This document shows, piece after piece, positions 26,154 through 35,312 of a stretch of DNA of 64,000 nucleotides; position 1 is the first letter of the stretch; each line of letters starts with the position of its first letter. This stretch comes from Streptomyces sp. NRRL S-646 (GTDB taxonomy: Bacteria > Actinomycetota > Actinomycetes > Streptomycetales > Streptomycetaceae): contig NZ_JODC01000001.1 of NCBI RefSeq assembly GCF_000720765.1, forward strand, positions 464,566 to 528,565, written 5' to 3'. Under the pieces are notes generated by a model. It was not told where the DNA came from, did no database searches, and worked only from the letters and a program-made list of their open reading frames with translations. A program made the position numbers and the translations under genes.

Positions 26154-27824
26154 ATGGATGCGGACGTCATCGTCGTCGGAGCGGGCCTCGCGGGCCTGGT
26201 CGCCGCGCACGAGCTCACCAGCCGGGGCCGCAGGGTCGCGCTGGTCGACCAGGAGAACGCCGCCAACCTCGGCGGCCAGGCGTTCTGGTCCTTCGGCGGG
26301 CTGTTCCTCGTCGACTCCCCGGAGCAGCGCCGCCTGGGCATCAAGGACTCCTTCGACCTGGCCTGGAACGACTGGCAGGGCAGCGCACAGTTCGACCGCG
26401 TCGACGACGAGGACTCCTGGGCGGTGCGCTGGGCGCGCGCCTATGTCGAGTGGGCGGCCGGGGAGAAGCGGTCCTGGCTGGACGGCCACGGCATCAAACT
26501 GCTGCCGACGGTCGGCTGGGCCGAGCGAGGTGACCTGCGGGCGGACGGGCACGGCAACTCGGTGCCCCGCTTCCATGTCACCTGGGGCACCGGCACCGGC
26601 GTGGTGGAGCCGTTCGTCGACCGCGCAAAGCAGGCCGCACGCGACGGACTGCTCACCTTCCACCACCGCCACCGTGTCGACGAGCTGGTGATCGAGGAAG
26701 GCGCCGCCCGCGGAGTGCGCGGCACCGTACTCGCCGAAGACCGCTCGCCCCGGGGCGTGGCCTCCAACCGCGACGGCATCGGCGACTTCGAACTCACCGC
26801 CCAGGCCGTCGTCGTCACCACCGGCGGCATCGGTGCCAACCACGACATCGTCCGCCGCTACTGGCCCGAGCGCCTGGGCACCCCGCCCACGGACATGGTG
26901 ACCGGCGTACCCGCGTACGTCGACGGCCGCATGCTCGACATCAGCGCCGAGGCGGGCGTCCGCCTGGTCAACCGCGACCGCATGTGGCACTACACCGAGG
27001 GCCTGCAGAACTGGGACCCGATCTGGCCCGGCCACGGCATCCGCATCCTGCCCGGCCCGTCCTCCCTCTGGTTCGACGCCCTCGGCCGCCGCCTGCCCGA
27101 CCCCTGCCTGCCGGGCTACGACACCCTCGGCACCCTCAAGTACCTGCGCACCACCGCGGACATCGCGGACCACGACCACTCCTGGTTCATCCTGACCCAG
27201 AAGATCATCGAGAAGGAGTTCGCACTGTCGGGCTCCGAGCAGAACCCCGACATCACCGCCAAGGACAAGGGCGCGGTCCTGAAGAACCGCCTGGGCAAGG
27301 GCGCCCCGGCCCCGGTCGAGGCGTTCCTGCGCAACGGCGCCGACTTCGTGACCGCACCCAACCTGGAGCAACTCGTCACAAAGATGAACGAGTTGACGGA
27401 CAAGCCGCTGCTCGACGCGGACGTCCTGCGCCGCCAGATCGAGGCCCGCGACCGGCAGATCGCCAACCCCTACAGCAAGGACTCCCAGATCCAGGGCATC
27501 CGCAACGCCCGCCGCTACATCGGCGACCGCCTCGGCCGCGTCGCCACCCCGCACCGCATCCTCGACCCGGCGGCCGGCCCGCTGATCGGCGTCAAACTCC
27601 ACGTCCTCACCCGCAAGACCCTCGGCGGCATCCAGACCGACCTCGACTCCCGCGCCCTGGGCGCCGACGGCACCCCGATCGACGGGCTCTACGCGGCCGG
27701 CGAGGTCGCCGGCTTCGGCGGCGGCGGCGTCCACGGCTACAACGCCCTGGAGGGCACCTTCCTCGGAGGCTGCCTCTTCTCCGGGCGAGCAGCCGGACGG
27801 GCGGCGGCGAAGCAGACAGCCTGA
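26154..27824 (+). CDS. FAD-binding dehydrogenase, 3-ketosteroid-dehydrogenase/fumarate-reductase-like
   Basis: 556 aa. N-terminal FAD-binding Rossmann motif G9-A-G-L-A-G14 and E/D partner (VALVDQENAANLGGQAFWSFGG). C-terminal FAD site GLYAAGEVAGFGGGGVHGYNALEGTFLGGCLFSGRAAG (quoted in pieces: GLYAAGEVAGFGGGG and NALEGTFLGG). The domain order matches FAD_binding_2 flavoproteins such as KstD or soluble fumarate-reductase-like dehydrogenases. Substrate unknown. ATG at 26154 has AAAGGA ten nt upstream; an ATG 20 codons earlier overlaps the TetR gene's end by 4 bp and is less favoured. A large hairpin follows the gene. Confidence 0.9.
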   Translation: MDADVIVVGAGLAGLVAAHELTSRGRRVALVDQENAANLGGQAFWSFGGLFLVDSPEQRRLGIKDSFDLAWNDWQGSAQFDRVDDEDSWAVRWARAYVEWAAGEKRSWLDGHGIKLLPTVGWAERGDLRADGHGNSVPRFHVTWGTGTGVVEPFVDRAKQAARDGLLTFHHRHRVDELVIEEGAARGVRGTVLAEDRSPRGVASNRDGIGDFELTAQAVVVTTGGIGANHDIVRRYWPERLGTPPTDMVTGVPAYVDGRMLDISAEAGVRLVNRDRMWHYTEGLQNWDPIWPGHGIRILPGPSSLWFDALGRRLPDPCLPGYDTLGTLKYLRTTADIADHDHSWFILTQKIIEKEFALSGSEQNPDITAKDKGAVLKNRLGKGAPAPVEAFLRNGADFVTAPNLEQLVTKMNELTDKPLLDADVLRRQIEARDRQIANPYSKDSQIQGIRNARRYIGDRLGRVATPHRILDPAAGPLIGVKLHVLTRKTLGGIQTDLDSRALGADGTPIDGLYAAGEVAGFGGGGVHGYNALEGTFLGGCLFSGRAAGRAAAKQTA

Positions 27825-27829
27825 GCCAC

Positions 27830-27882
27830 GGACGCGCGGCAGGGGCGGTCGGGGAACGAACCCGACCGCCCCTGCCGCGTCC
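27830..27882 (+). terminator. Very long hairpin after the flavoprotein gene
   Basis: The left arm 27830-27853 and right arm 27861-27882 pair over about 22 bp with one bulged base and a ~7-nt loop. It begins 6 bp past the flavoprotein stop. It separates the TetR-flavoprotein transcript from the GntR operon. Confidence 0.8.
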
Positions 27883-27930
27883 TTGCCTGAACAGCCCGCT
27901 ACTGAAAGGGGATTGACCGACGGATACATT

Positions 27931-27973
27931 CACTGCTTCAGTGGCTGAGCCACTCATCCACTGCTTCACTGCG
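27931..27973. promoter_or_regulatory. Overlapping palindromes and direct repeats upstream of the GntR gene
   Basis: CACTGcttCAGTG (27931-27943), AGTGGCTGAGCCACT (27940-27954, a perfect 15-bp palindrome with one central base) and a second CACTGCTTCA (27959-27968) repeating the first at a 28-bp offset. They end ~12 bp before the GTG start of the GntR gene and directly abut its GAGGAGG ribosome site. This looks like an autoregulatory operator. Confidence 0.65.
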
Positions 27974-27984
27974 AGGAGGCATCC

Positions 27985-28671
27985 GTGGAGGCACTACCCC
28001 GCGAGACGATCGTGGACGTTCTCGAGGCCCGGCTGCGCGAGGACATCCTGGCCGGACGCCATCCGGCGGGCAGCTACCTGCCCCCGGAGCGCCGGCTGGC
28101 CGACGGCTACGGCGTCACCCGCACCACCCTCAAACACGCCTTCGGCCGCCTCGTCCAGGCCGGTCTCCTGGAAACCCGGCACGGCGTCGGCACCAAGGTC
28201 CGCGACTACGCCCGGCTCGGCGGCGCGGACCTCCTGCCGATGCTCCTGCGGCACGACGCGAAATGGATCCGCGAAATCTTCGAAGTACGGAGGTCCGTGG
28301 GCGCGCTGATCGCCGAGCGGGCCGCGGCCCGGGCCACCAGGGCGCACCACGCCGAACTGCGCCGCCTCCTTGAGGCCGTACGGGACGCGGACGGCGCGGA
28401 CGCCGTGCAGCTGGCCGACGTCGAGGTGCACCGCGCCCTCGCCCGCGCGACCGGCAACCGGGTCTATGTCCTGCTGACCAACACCCTCTTCAACGCCTAC
28501 CTACCCGTCCGCGCCGCCCTGCGCGGGCCGTTCGCCGACGCCGGAACCGCCCACGGACGCCTCGCCCCGGTGGTGGAGGCCGTGACGTCCGGCGACAGCC
28601 GTCAGGCCCACAGCGCCGCCGACGCCTATCTGCGCGACACCGAGCGCATCATGCTGGAGGGGCCGGCGTGA
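27985..28671 (+). CDS. GntR (FadR-subfamily) transcriptional regulator
   Basis: 228 aa. Winged helix at ~8-72 (GSYLPPERRLADGYGVTRTT, RLVQAGLLETRHGVGTKV) followed by an FCD-type all-helical effector domain (FEVRRSVGALIAERAAARA..., DVEVHRALARATGNRVY, a histidine pattern that often binds a metal). GTG start with GAGGAGG 7 nt upstream. It heads a three-gene operon with GTGA overlaps into the next two genes, so it probably senses the substrate or product of the GMC oxidoreductase and represses the operon through the palindromes upstream. Confidence 0.92.
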   Translation: MEALPRETIVDVLEARLREDILAGRHPAGSYLPPERRLADGYGVTRTTLKHAFGRLVQAGLLETRHGVGTKVRDYARLGGADLLPMLLRHDAKWIREIFEVRRSVGALIAERAAARATRAHHAELRRLLEAVRDADGADAVQLADVEVHRALARATGNRVYVLLTNTLFNAYLPVRAALRGPFADAGTAHGRLAPVVEAVTSGDSRQAHSAADAYLRDTERIMLEGPA

Positions 28672-30050
28672 GGGGCACCTCGTTCACGGAGACCATGCTC
28701 GGCACGGTACGGCTCGACGGCCGGAACACGGTTCGCCGCATCCGCCTCGACCTGAGGGCCCGGGCCGACGAGGTCCTGCGCCCGCACCGCACCACCCGGG
28801 CCCGGCTCAGCGGCCGTATACGCATCAGCGGACTGGCCGACGACCCGGACGCCACAGGCGAGTTGGAGATCTCGCCCCTCGCCCGCCGCCGCATCCGCTA
28901 CCGGCTGACCTTCACCGCCGACGGCCGCCTGTTCACCCTGGACGGCTGGAAGTCGGTGACCCCGCGTCATCCGGTGAAGTCGATGACCGTGCTGCCGTTC
29001 ACGCTGTACGAGGACAGCGCACGGGTCGGCCAGGGCACCCTCCGTTTCCCCGTCGCCACCGGGCTGGCCCCCTTCCTCCTGAGCTTCCGCTTTCCCCGGC
29101 GGGAGGACCCCGCCCCGTACCTCGCACCGCGCTGGGACGGCAGTCCCGGCCGCACCGAGGTCTGGTACACCACCCTGACCGACCCCACCACCGGCACCGG
29201 CATCTGGCTCCACCACGAACTGGTCTCGCCCGCCGACGGATCCGCACCCCACGCCCACGGCTGGGCCGCCGCCTTCCCGTCCGACGGAGAGGTCCGCCAC
29301 GTCCGCTTCGGGCCCACCCCCTGGAACAACCCCGTGCACGGATTCACAGCCGACGGCGTCTGCGCCGCCCCGGGGCAACTGGCCGGAAGTGTCGGCGACT
29401 TCCACTGGGATCTTGCCGAACAGCCCCTGGCCGAGCCCCTGTTCACCTTTCCCCGCTGGTCCTGGTGGCACCCCCTGCTCCCCGCCGCCCATATGCTTCC
29501 GGCGGCCCGCGCCACGTACGACGGAACCTTCAGCGACGGACAGCAGACGCTGACCCTGCGCGGCGCCCCCGGCGCCTCCGCGCGCATCCACGGCCACGGC
29601 AACGCCCGCCGCTGGGCTTGGCTCCACGCGGAACTGGGCGACGGCGATGTACTCGAGGTGATCGCCGCGGTGTCGACGCGGCCCGTACTGCGACGGCTGC
29701 CACCGCTTGTCTTCCTGCGCCTGAGGCACCGCGACCGCACCTGGCCGCGCCGGGCCGAGCGCTCCGCGGTGGGCCTGTTCGGCATCGGACGGTTCCGCGC
29801 CCGCATCGGACTGCCCGAGTGGACGGTGGCCGGCCGCGCGCTGCTGCGCCGCATCCGCGTCGAGGTCAGCCAGCCGGCCGAGCGCACCCTCACCCTGGAC
29901 TACCGCGATCCCGACGGCGCCCCGGCGGTCTGCCGCAACAGCGAGAGCGCCGACGCGAAGATCCTCCTGGAGCGCTGGTGGGGCCACTGGCGCACCGAAG
30001 CCACGTGGACGCTGCAGGGCACCGCACACGCCGAGGTGGGGGACCGGTGA
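28668..30050 (+). CDS. Unassigned protein, GMC-oxidase-associated beta-rich domains
   Basis: 460 aa, not confidently recognised. The N-terminal ~115 residues (GTSFTETMLGTVRLDG..., GELEISPLARRRIRYRLTF, TLDGWKSV) resemble, from memory, an extra module found at the N-terminus of some bacterial GMC/cholesterol-oxidase-like proteins. The rest is rich in Trp and beta-strands (WLHHELVSPADG, HAHGWAAAFPSDG, FPRWSWWHPLLPAAH) and may form a lipocalin or CrtC-like barrel that handles a hydrophobic ligand. There is no signal peptide. GTG start overlaps the GntR stop (GTGA), and its own stop overlaps the GMC start the same way, so the three are tightly coupled. Confidence 0.75.
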   Translation: MRGTSFTETMLGTVRLDGRNTVRRIRLDLRARADEVLRPHRTTRARLSGRIRISGLADDPDATGELEISPLARRRIRYRLTFTADGRLFTLDGWKSVTPRHPVKSMTVLPFTLYEDSARVGQGTLRFPVATGLAPFLLSFRFPRREDPAPYLAPRWDGSPGRTEVWYTTLTDPTTGTGIWLHHELVSPADGSAPHAHGWAAAFPSDGEVRHVRFGPTPWNNPVHGFTADGVCAAPGQLAGSVGDFHWDLAEQPLAEPLFTFPRWSWWHPLLPAAHMLPAARATYDGTFSDGQQTLTLRGAPGASARIHGHGNARRWAWLHAELGDGDVLEVIAAVSTRPVLRRLPPLVFLRLRHRDRTWPRRAERSAVGLFGIGRFRARIGLPEWTVAGRALLRRIRVEVSQPAERTLTLDYRDPDGAPAVCRNSESADAKILLERWWGHWRTEATWTLQGTAHAEVGDR

Positions 30051-31903
30051 CCGGGCGCGGGATGGTCGCCGCCCTGCTTGCCGACACCGGGGACGAGGAG
30101 TGGCTCGCGCGGGTGCCCGGCAGGCTCGACACGTTCCTGTCCGCACTGCCCGGTCCCGTACGGGCCGCAGTGCAGGCCGCCACGACTGCCGTCGACGCGT
30201 ACGCCGTCCTGCACAGCGGGCGTCGCCTGGCCGCCCTCACTCCCCGCGAGCGCGAGACGGTGCTCGGCTCCCTTGCCGCGCGCCCCCGACTCGTACCGGC
30301 GCTGGACCTCCTCAAGGTGCCCGTGCTGCTCGCCGCAGCCACCGAGCGAACACCCGCCCCACGGGCGCCAGTTGCGCCAGAGGACCCGCCCCTGGACTGC
30401 ACCCCGGCCGAGGAGTGGCCCGCGCGTGCCACCGCTGACGCCGTCGTCGTGGGATCGGGCGCCGGAGGAGCCGTCGCCGCGCGCACCCTCGCGCGGGCGG
30501 GACTCGCCGTCGTCGTACTGGAGGAGGGCGAGCACCACACCACGGCCTCCTTCGGCCGCCGCGCACCGCTGGACCGCTTCACCGAGCTGTACCGGGACGG
30601 CGGAGCGACCGCAGCCCTGGGCGATCCGCCGCTCCTGCTGCCGGTCGGACGGGCCGTCGGCGGCACCACCGTCGTCAACTCCGGCACCTGCTACCGCACT
30701 CCGGACCATGTCCTCGACCGCTGGAGCAGCCGCCACGGCTTCCACCTCGCCGACGGGTTTCCGGCACGGCTGGACGAGATCGAACGCACCCTGCGCGTCG
30801 CCACCCAGCCCCTCGACGTCCTCGGCACCAACGGTCTGCTCGCCCTGGCCGGCGCCGGCCGACTCGGCTGGCGGGCCGGTCCGCTGCGCCGCAACGCACC
30901 GGGCTGCAAGGGCTCCTGCCAGTGCGTGGTGGGCTGTCCCACCGGCGCCAAACAGAGCGTGCAGCTGTCCGTCCTGCCCGACGCGTGCGCCCACGGAGCG
31001 CGCATCGTCACCGGCGCACGCGTGCTGCGGATCCTGCTCGACCACGACCGCCCGGGCCCGCCACGGGCGGCCGGCATCCGGGCCCGCCGGGCGGACGGCA
31101 GCGAGCTGGAGATCCTCAGCCCCCTGGTCGTCACGGCCGCGGGCGCCCTGCAGACTCCGCCGCTGCTGCGCCGCAGCGGCCTGGGTGGTCATTCCCGGAC
31201 GGGCCGCAACCTCAGCGTGCACCCGGCCACCAGCGTCGCCGGGCGCTTCACGCAACCGGTCACCTCCTGGGAAGGCGTCCTGCAGAGCACCGGCGTCGAG
31301 GAGTTGCACGACCGCGGGATCCTGATCGAGGCGACCGCGAGCCCGCCCGGCATGAGCAGCTTCGTCCTGCCCGGCCTCGGTCGTGCCCTGCGCCGTGAAC
31401 TGGAAGGGGCGGACCGGCTGGCGATCCTCGGCGCCATGATCGCCGACCGGCCCGGGGGCCGGGTCCTGGGCCGCGACCGCACCGTCGTCCGCTACCGCCT
31501 GCACCCCCTCGACGGCGCCCGGCTGATGACGGCCGTACGAGCCATGGGTCGCATCCTCTTCGCCGCGGGGGCGCTGGAGGTGCTCACCGGCATCCCACGG
31601 GCGCCGCGCGCCCGCACCCTCCCGGAACTCGACGCGCTGCTCACCGGGATCACCCCGCGCGATCTGCACCTGTCGGCCTTCCACCCGGCCGGCACGGTCG
31701 CCGCGGGCAGCGACCCCGAGCGGGCACCGGCCGATGCCGAGGGCCGGCTGCGAGGAGTCGAAGGCGTCCTCGTCACCGACGCCTCCGTCCTGCCGTCCTG
31801 CCCGGAGGTGAACCCGCAACTGAGCATCATGGCGGCCGCCCTGGCCGTCACCGAGACCTACCTGGAAGGCGAACCCAGCAGCCGCACCAGCACCTCTGCA
31901 TGA
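30047..31903 (+). CDS. GMC-family FAD oxidoreductase
   Basis: 618 aa. A ~125-residue helical N-terminal extension precedes the FAD motif GSGAGG (136-141). Then come the GGTTVVNSGTCYR flavin-contact region and a four-cysteine motif C287-x3-C291-x-C293-x3-C297 followed by PTGAKQS. The C-terminus has the GMC active-site segment with His in SAFHPAGT, VTDASVLPSCPEVNPQLSI. The layout matches long-chain alcohol oxidase/cholesterol-oxidase-like GMC enzymes that oxidise hydrophobic alcohols. GTG start is in a GTGA junction with the preceding gene. The last 46 bp overlap the convergent DUF488 gene. Confidence 0.9.
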   Translation: MTGRGMVAALLADTGDEEWLARVPGRLDTFLSALPGPVRAAVQAATTAVDAYAVLHSGRRLAALTPRERETVLGSLAARPRLVPALDLLKVPVLLAAATERTPAPRAPVAPEDPPLDCTPAEEWPARATADAVVVGSGAGGAVAARTLARAGLAVVVLEEGEHHTTASFGRRAPLDRFTELYRDGGATAALGDPPLLLPVGRAVGGTTVVNSGTCYRTPDHVLDRWSSRHGFHLADGFPARLDEIERTLRVATQPLDVLGTNGLLALAGAGRLGWRAGPLRRNAPGCKGSCQCVVGCPTGAKQSVQLSVLPDACAHGARIVTGARVLRILLDHDRPGPPRAAGIRARRADGSELEILSPLVVTAAGALQTPPLLRRSGLGGHSRTGRNLSVHPATSVAGRFTQPVTSWEGVLQSTGVEELHDRGILIEATASPPGMSSFVLPGLGRALRRELEGADRLAILGAMIADRPGGRVLGRDRTVVRYRLHPLDGARLMTAVRAMGRILFAAGALEVLTGIPRAPRARTLPELDALLTGITPRDLHLSAFHPAGTVAAGSDPERAPADAEGRLRGVEGVLVTDASVLPSCPEVNPQLSIMAAALAVTETYLEGEPSSRTSTSA

Positions 31904-32217
31904 CTCTGCTCGGGCTCCTTGGACGCGGTCAGCAGCGTCACGGGCCCCTTGGCCGCCAACTCCCGGACGTGGCTGAGGAGTTCGGTCGCCTCCAGGGTGT
32001 CCAGCTCCGCCTCGTAACGGCCGGCGAACTCCTCGTAGGACCCCTCACCCGCGTGATACCAGCGGCGCAGTTCGGTCGACGGGGTGAGCGCCTTGGGCCA
32101 CTCGTCAACGAGCGCTGCGTCCTTGGACAGGCCGCGCGGCCACAGGCGGTCGACCAGGACGCGTACACCGTCGTCCGGCTCGGGCGGTTCGTAGACGCGA
32201 CGCACGCGAACGCTCAC
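31858..32217 (-). CDS. DUF488 family protein
   Basis: 119 aa. Typical DUF488 sequence: VRRVYEPPEPDDGVRVLVDRLWPRGLSKDAALVDEWPKAL..., RYEAELDTLEATELL, VTLLTASKEPEQSHAEVL. Family function is unknown; the conserved arginine- and aspartate-rich RLWPRG...DEW region suggests a small enzyme. GTG start has AAAGG seven nt upstream. It overlaps the end of the GMC gene by 46 bp and is divergent from the M1 peptidase across 149 bp. Confidence 0.88.
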   Translation of the reverse strand: MSVRVRRVYEPPEPDDGVRVLVDRLWPRGLSKDAALVDEWPKALTPSTELRRWYHAGEGSYEEFAGRYEAELDTLEATELLSHVRELAAKGPVTLLTASKEPEQSHAEVLVRLLGSPSR

Positions 32218-32366
32218 GATCAAGCCTTTCTGGGTGCCGGGTGACGTCGAGCGTAGTGCGGAGGCGTCGGATGACGACGTATCACTTGACCCAATTGGGG
32301 AGGAAACCGAGCCGGGCTGCCCATAACCTGGATTTGTATGATCATCAGCCACCCCCAGGAGTGCAT

Positions 32367-33791
32367 GTGAGGCAGTCCAGCCGACAGTCCGTCAGACCCA
32401 CCGCCGTCCTCCGCCGGGAGGCCCTGACCGTGACCGTCCCCGTCGCCCTCGCGGCACTGCTCGCCGCCGCCGGACCCGCGACCGCCGGTACGGGCGGCGC
32501 AGCCGGCGTCGGCGACCCGTACTTCCCGCTCGCCGGCAACGGCGGCTACCACGTCGACCACTACGACCTGACCCTCCGTTACGACCCGACGAGCCGTCAC
32601 CTCGACGGCGCCGCCGTCCTCACCGCCCGCGCCACCCAGGACCTGACGCGTTTCGACCTCGACTTCAAGGGGCTGAAGGTCACCGGCCTGACCGTCGACC
32701 ACGGCCGCGCGGAGTTCCGCCGCGACGGCCAGGAACTCGTCGTCACCCCGCGCCGCCCCCTGCACAAGGGCGAGGAGTTCCGCGTCAGCGTCACCTACAG
32801 CGGCATCCCCAAGCAGGTGACCGACCCCGACGGCTCGGCGGACGGCTGGATACCAACCGACGACGGAGCGTTCGTCGCCGGGGAGCCGCAGGGCGCCATG
32901 ACCTGGTTCCCGGCGAACAACCACCCCAAGGACAAGTCCTCGTACGACATCACGGTCACCGTCCCCGAGGGCCGCACCGCGGTCGCCAACGGCGTGCTGG
33001 TCGGGCAGCGGACCGCGCACGGCCACACCACCTTCCACTGGCGCCAGATCGAACCCATGGCCGCCTACCTCGCCACCGCGACGGTCGGGAAGTTCAAGGT
33101 CGAGCAGTACACCACCCGCGACGGCATCCGCGTCTACAACGCGGTCGACCCGCGCGAGGCGTCCGAGGCGGCGCCCGTCCTGAAGAAACTGCCCTCCGTC
33201 CTGGAATGGGAGAGCAAGCTCTTCGGCCCCTACCCCTTCCGCAACGCCGGGTCGATCGTGGACCACGCGCCGGACGTCGGATACGCACTGGAGACCCAGT
33301 CGCGCCCCCTGTACGACTCGGCGCCGGACCTGAGCACCCTCGTCCACGAGAACGCCCACCAGTGGTTCGGCGACTCCGTGTCGCTCACCACCTGGAAGGA
33401 CATCTGGCTCAACGAGGGTTTCGCGACCTACGCAGAGTGGCTCTACAGCGAGCAGCACGGCGGCGACAGCGCCCAGGAGACCTTCGACGACCTCTACGCC
33501 CGCCCGGCGAGCGACCATCTGTGGTCGTTCCCGCCCGGCGACCCAGGCAGCGGCAAGAACATCTTCGACACCCCCGTCTACGAGCGCGGCGCGATGGCGC
33601 TGCACGAACTGCGCACCGCCGTCGGCGACCGCACGTTCATCGGCATCCTGCGGGCCTGGGCGGCCGAACACCACGACAGGAACGGGACGACCGCGCAGTT
33701 CGTACGCCTCGCGGAGCGGAAGTCGGGCAAGGACCTCAGCCACCTGTTCACCTCGTGGCTGTACAGTCCCGGGAAGCCGAACGAAGCCTAA
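32367..33791 (+). CDS. Secreted M1-family zinc metallopeptidase
   Basis: 474 aa. GTG start after AGGAG. Signal peptide (VTVPVALAALLAAAGPATAG). An N-terminal beta domain leads to the catalytic domain with H327-E-N-A-H331 and third zinc ligand E350 (NEGFATY); the usual GAMEN aminopeptidase loop is replaced by YALETQ. It lacks the large C-terminal helical domain of full-length aminopeptidase N, so it belongs to the short secreted actinobacterial M1 group. It probably releases N-terminal residues from extracellular peptides. Divergent from the DUF488 gene. Confidence 0.93.
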   Translation: MRQSSRQSVRPTAVLRREALTVTVPVALAALLAAAGPATAGTGGAAGVGDPYFPLAGNGGYHVDHYDLTLRYDPTSRHLDGAAVLTARATQDLTRFDLDFKGLKVTGLTVDHGRAEFRRDGQELVVTPRRPLHKGEEFRVSVTYSGIPKQVTDPDGSADGWIPTDDGAFVAGEPQGAMTWFPANNHPKDKSSYDITVTVPEGRTAVANGVLVGQRTAHGHTTFHWRQIEPMAAYLATATVGKFKVEQYTTRDGIRVYNAVDPREASEAAPVLKKLPSVLEWESKLFGPYPFRNAGSIVDHAPDVGYALETQSRPLYDSAPDLSTLVHENAHQWFGDSVSLTTWKDIWLNEGFATYAEWLYSEQHGGDSAQETFDDLYARPASDHLWSFPPGDPGSGKNIFDTPVYERGAMALHELRTAVGDRTFIGILRAWAAEHHDRNGTTAQFVRLAERKSGKDLSHLFTSWLYSPGKPNEA

Positions 33792-33838
33792 TACCTGACG
33801 AGTTCCTCACATGTGTCGGTCACAGTCGATCCGTGATC

Positions 33839-34594
33839 ATGAATAGACCCTGTGTCGCCCTGCTCGCCGCATCCCTGTTCCTCACGGGATGCGGCGGCGG
33901 GGCAGTGGCGTCGCCGGGCCACCCGTCCGGCCCCACGGCCAGGACGAGCACACCGAACGTCTCCACCCTCGCCCCGCCCTCGCCGCAGATGTCCGTCCAG
34001 GCCGCCCCGCTGCACCTGCCGGGCCTGGGGCCGAAGACCCTGGCCGCGATCCCCGCCGACGCCCGCCAGGCAGTCGTCGTCACCGGACGGGGCAGGAACT
34101 CCCCGCGGTCCACGGTCGTGCTCTACGAGCGCACCGCGGCCGGCTGGCGGGCCGGCGCGAGCTGGCCCGCTCACAACGCGCTCAAGGGCTGGTCCGACCA
34201 CCACACGGGAGGCGACCTGCGCTCGCCCGTCGGCGTGTACGGTCTCACCGACGCCGGCGGGCTGCTCGGCGATCCCGGCACCCGGCTGCCGTACCACCGC
34301 TCCGGCGCGTTCACCTCACCCGGCACCGGCTTCGAAGGCGAGCCCCTCGCGGGCTCCTTCGACTACGTGATCGCCATCAACTACAACCGCGAGCCCGGCA
34401 CTTCGCCCCTCGACTGGACCCGCCCCCTAGGCGCGGGCCGCGGCGGCGGCATCTGGTTCCACGTCGACCACGGCGGCCCCACCCACGGCTGCGTCAGCGT
34501 CTCCGAGCAGCACATGAAGGACCTGCTGCGCGCGCTCGACCCCGGCCTCCACCCTGTCGTCGTCATGGGCGACGCGAAGTCCCTCGCCCTCTGA
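33839..34594 (+). CDS. L,D-transpeptidase-family lipoprotein
   Basis: 251 aa. Lipobox LTGC within the first 20 residues implies a lipid-anchored, extracytoplasmic protein. A Pro/Thr-rich linker leads to a YkuD-like catalytic region ending FHVDHGGPTHGCVSVS, with probable nucleophile C218 and H216. YkuD enzymes form 3-3 peptidoglycan crosslinks or anchor proteins. The segment is somewhat divergent, so hydrolase-only activity is possible. The ribosome site is weak; GTG two codons earlier is also in frame. It lies between the M1 peptidase and the two-component pair on the same strand. Confidence 0.85.
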   Translation: MNRPCVALLAASLFLTGCGGGAVASPGHPSGPTARTSTPNVSTLAPPSPQMSVQAAPLHLPGLGPKTLAAIPADARQAVVVTGRGRNSPRSTVVLYERTAAGWRAGASWPAHNALKGWSDHHTGGDLRSPVGVYGLTDAGGLLGDPGTRLPYHRSGAFTSPGTGFEGEPLAGSFDYVIAINYNREPGTSPLDWTRPLGAGRGGGIWFHVDHGGPTHGCVSVSEQHMKDLLRALDPGLHPVVVMGDAKSLAL

Positions 34595-34613
34595 AGCGCC
34601 CAGGATCCGCCGA

Positions 34614-35312
34614 GTGTGCGCACATGTGCTGGTCGCCGAGGACGACGAGATGCAGGCCGAACTCATACGCCGTTCCCTGCTGGCGGAGGGCCACACGGCC
34701 ACGGTGGTCCATGACGGCGGGGCCGCCCTGGCCGCCGCCCGCCGGCTCAGACCCGACCTCGTGGTCCTCGACCTGATGCTGCCCGTGGTCGACGGCTTCG
34801 GCGTGTGCCGGGTGCTGCGTGGGAGCGAGGAGGACATACCGGTGCTCATGCTGACCGCACGGTCCGAGGAGGACGACGTCCTGCTCGGCCTGGAACTGGG
34901 CGCCGACGACTACATGACCAAGCCGTACAGCCCGCGCGAGCTGATGGCCCGCATCCGTACCGTGCTGCGGCGCAGCGGCCGGACGGCCGGCGTGCGGGAG
35001 GATCCCGTCGTCCGCACGGCCGGGCTCGCCGTCGATCCGGAACGGCACGAGGTGCGCTGCGACGGCGTACCCGTGGAGTGCACACCGGCCGAGTTCCAGA
35101 TCCTGCTCGCCATGGCGGCGGAGCCCGAACGGGTCTTCACCCGGCGGCAGTTGCTGCAGTGCACCCGCGGTTTCGACCGGGCCTCCACCGAGCGGGCCGT
35201 CGACGTCCACATCATGAACCTGCGCAAGAAGATCGAGGCCGACCCACGCCGGCCGGTGCGGCTGCTGACCGTGTTCGGGGTCGGCTACAAGCTCAGCGGC
35301 GGCCGTCCGTGA
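34614..35312 (+). CDS. OmpR-family response regulator
   Basis: 232 aa. Receiver with acidic pocket E9-D10-D11, phosphoacceptor D53 (LVVLDLMLP) and K103 (YMTKPYSP), and a C-terminal winged-helix DNA-binding domain (CTPAEFQILLAMAAEPERVF..., VDVHIMNLRKKIE, LLTVFGVGYKL). GTG start with AGGA eight nt upstream. Its stop overlaps the kinase start (GTGA), marking a cognate pair. The genes just upstream (LdtA-like lipoprotein, M1 peptidase) hint at cell-envelope stress, but that is inference from position. Confidence 0.95.
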   Translation: MCAHVLVAEDDEMQAELIRRSLLAEGHTATVVHDGGAALAAARRLRPDLVVLDLMLPVVDGFGVCRVLRGSEEDIPVLMLTARSEEDDVLLGLELGADDYMTKPYSPRELMARIRTVLRRSGRTAGVREDPVVRTAGLAVDPERHEVRCDGVPVECTPAEFQILLAMAAEPERVFTRRQLLQCTRGFDRASTERAVDVHIMNLRKKIEADPRRPVRLLTVFGVGYKLSGGRP

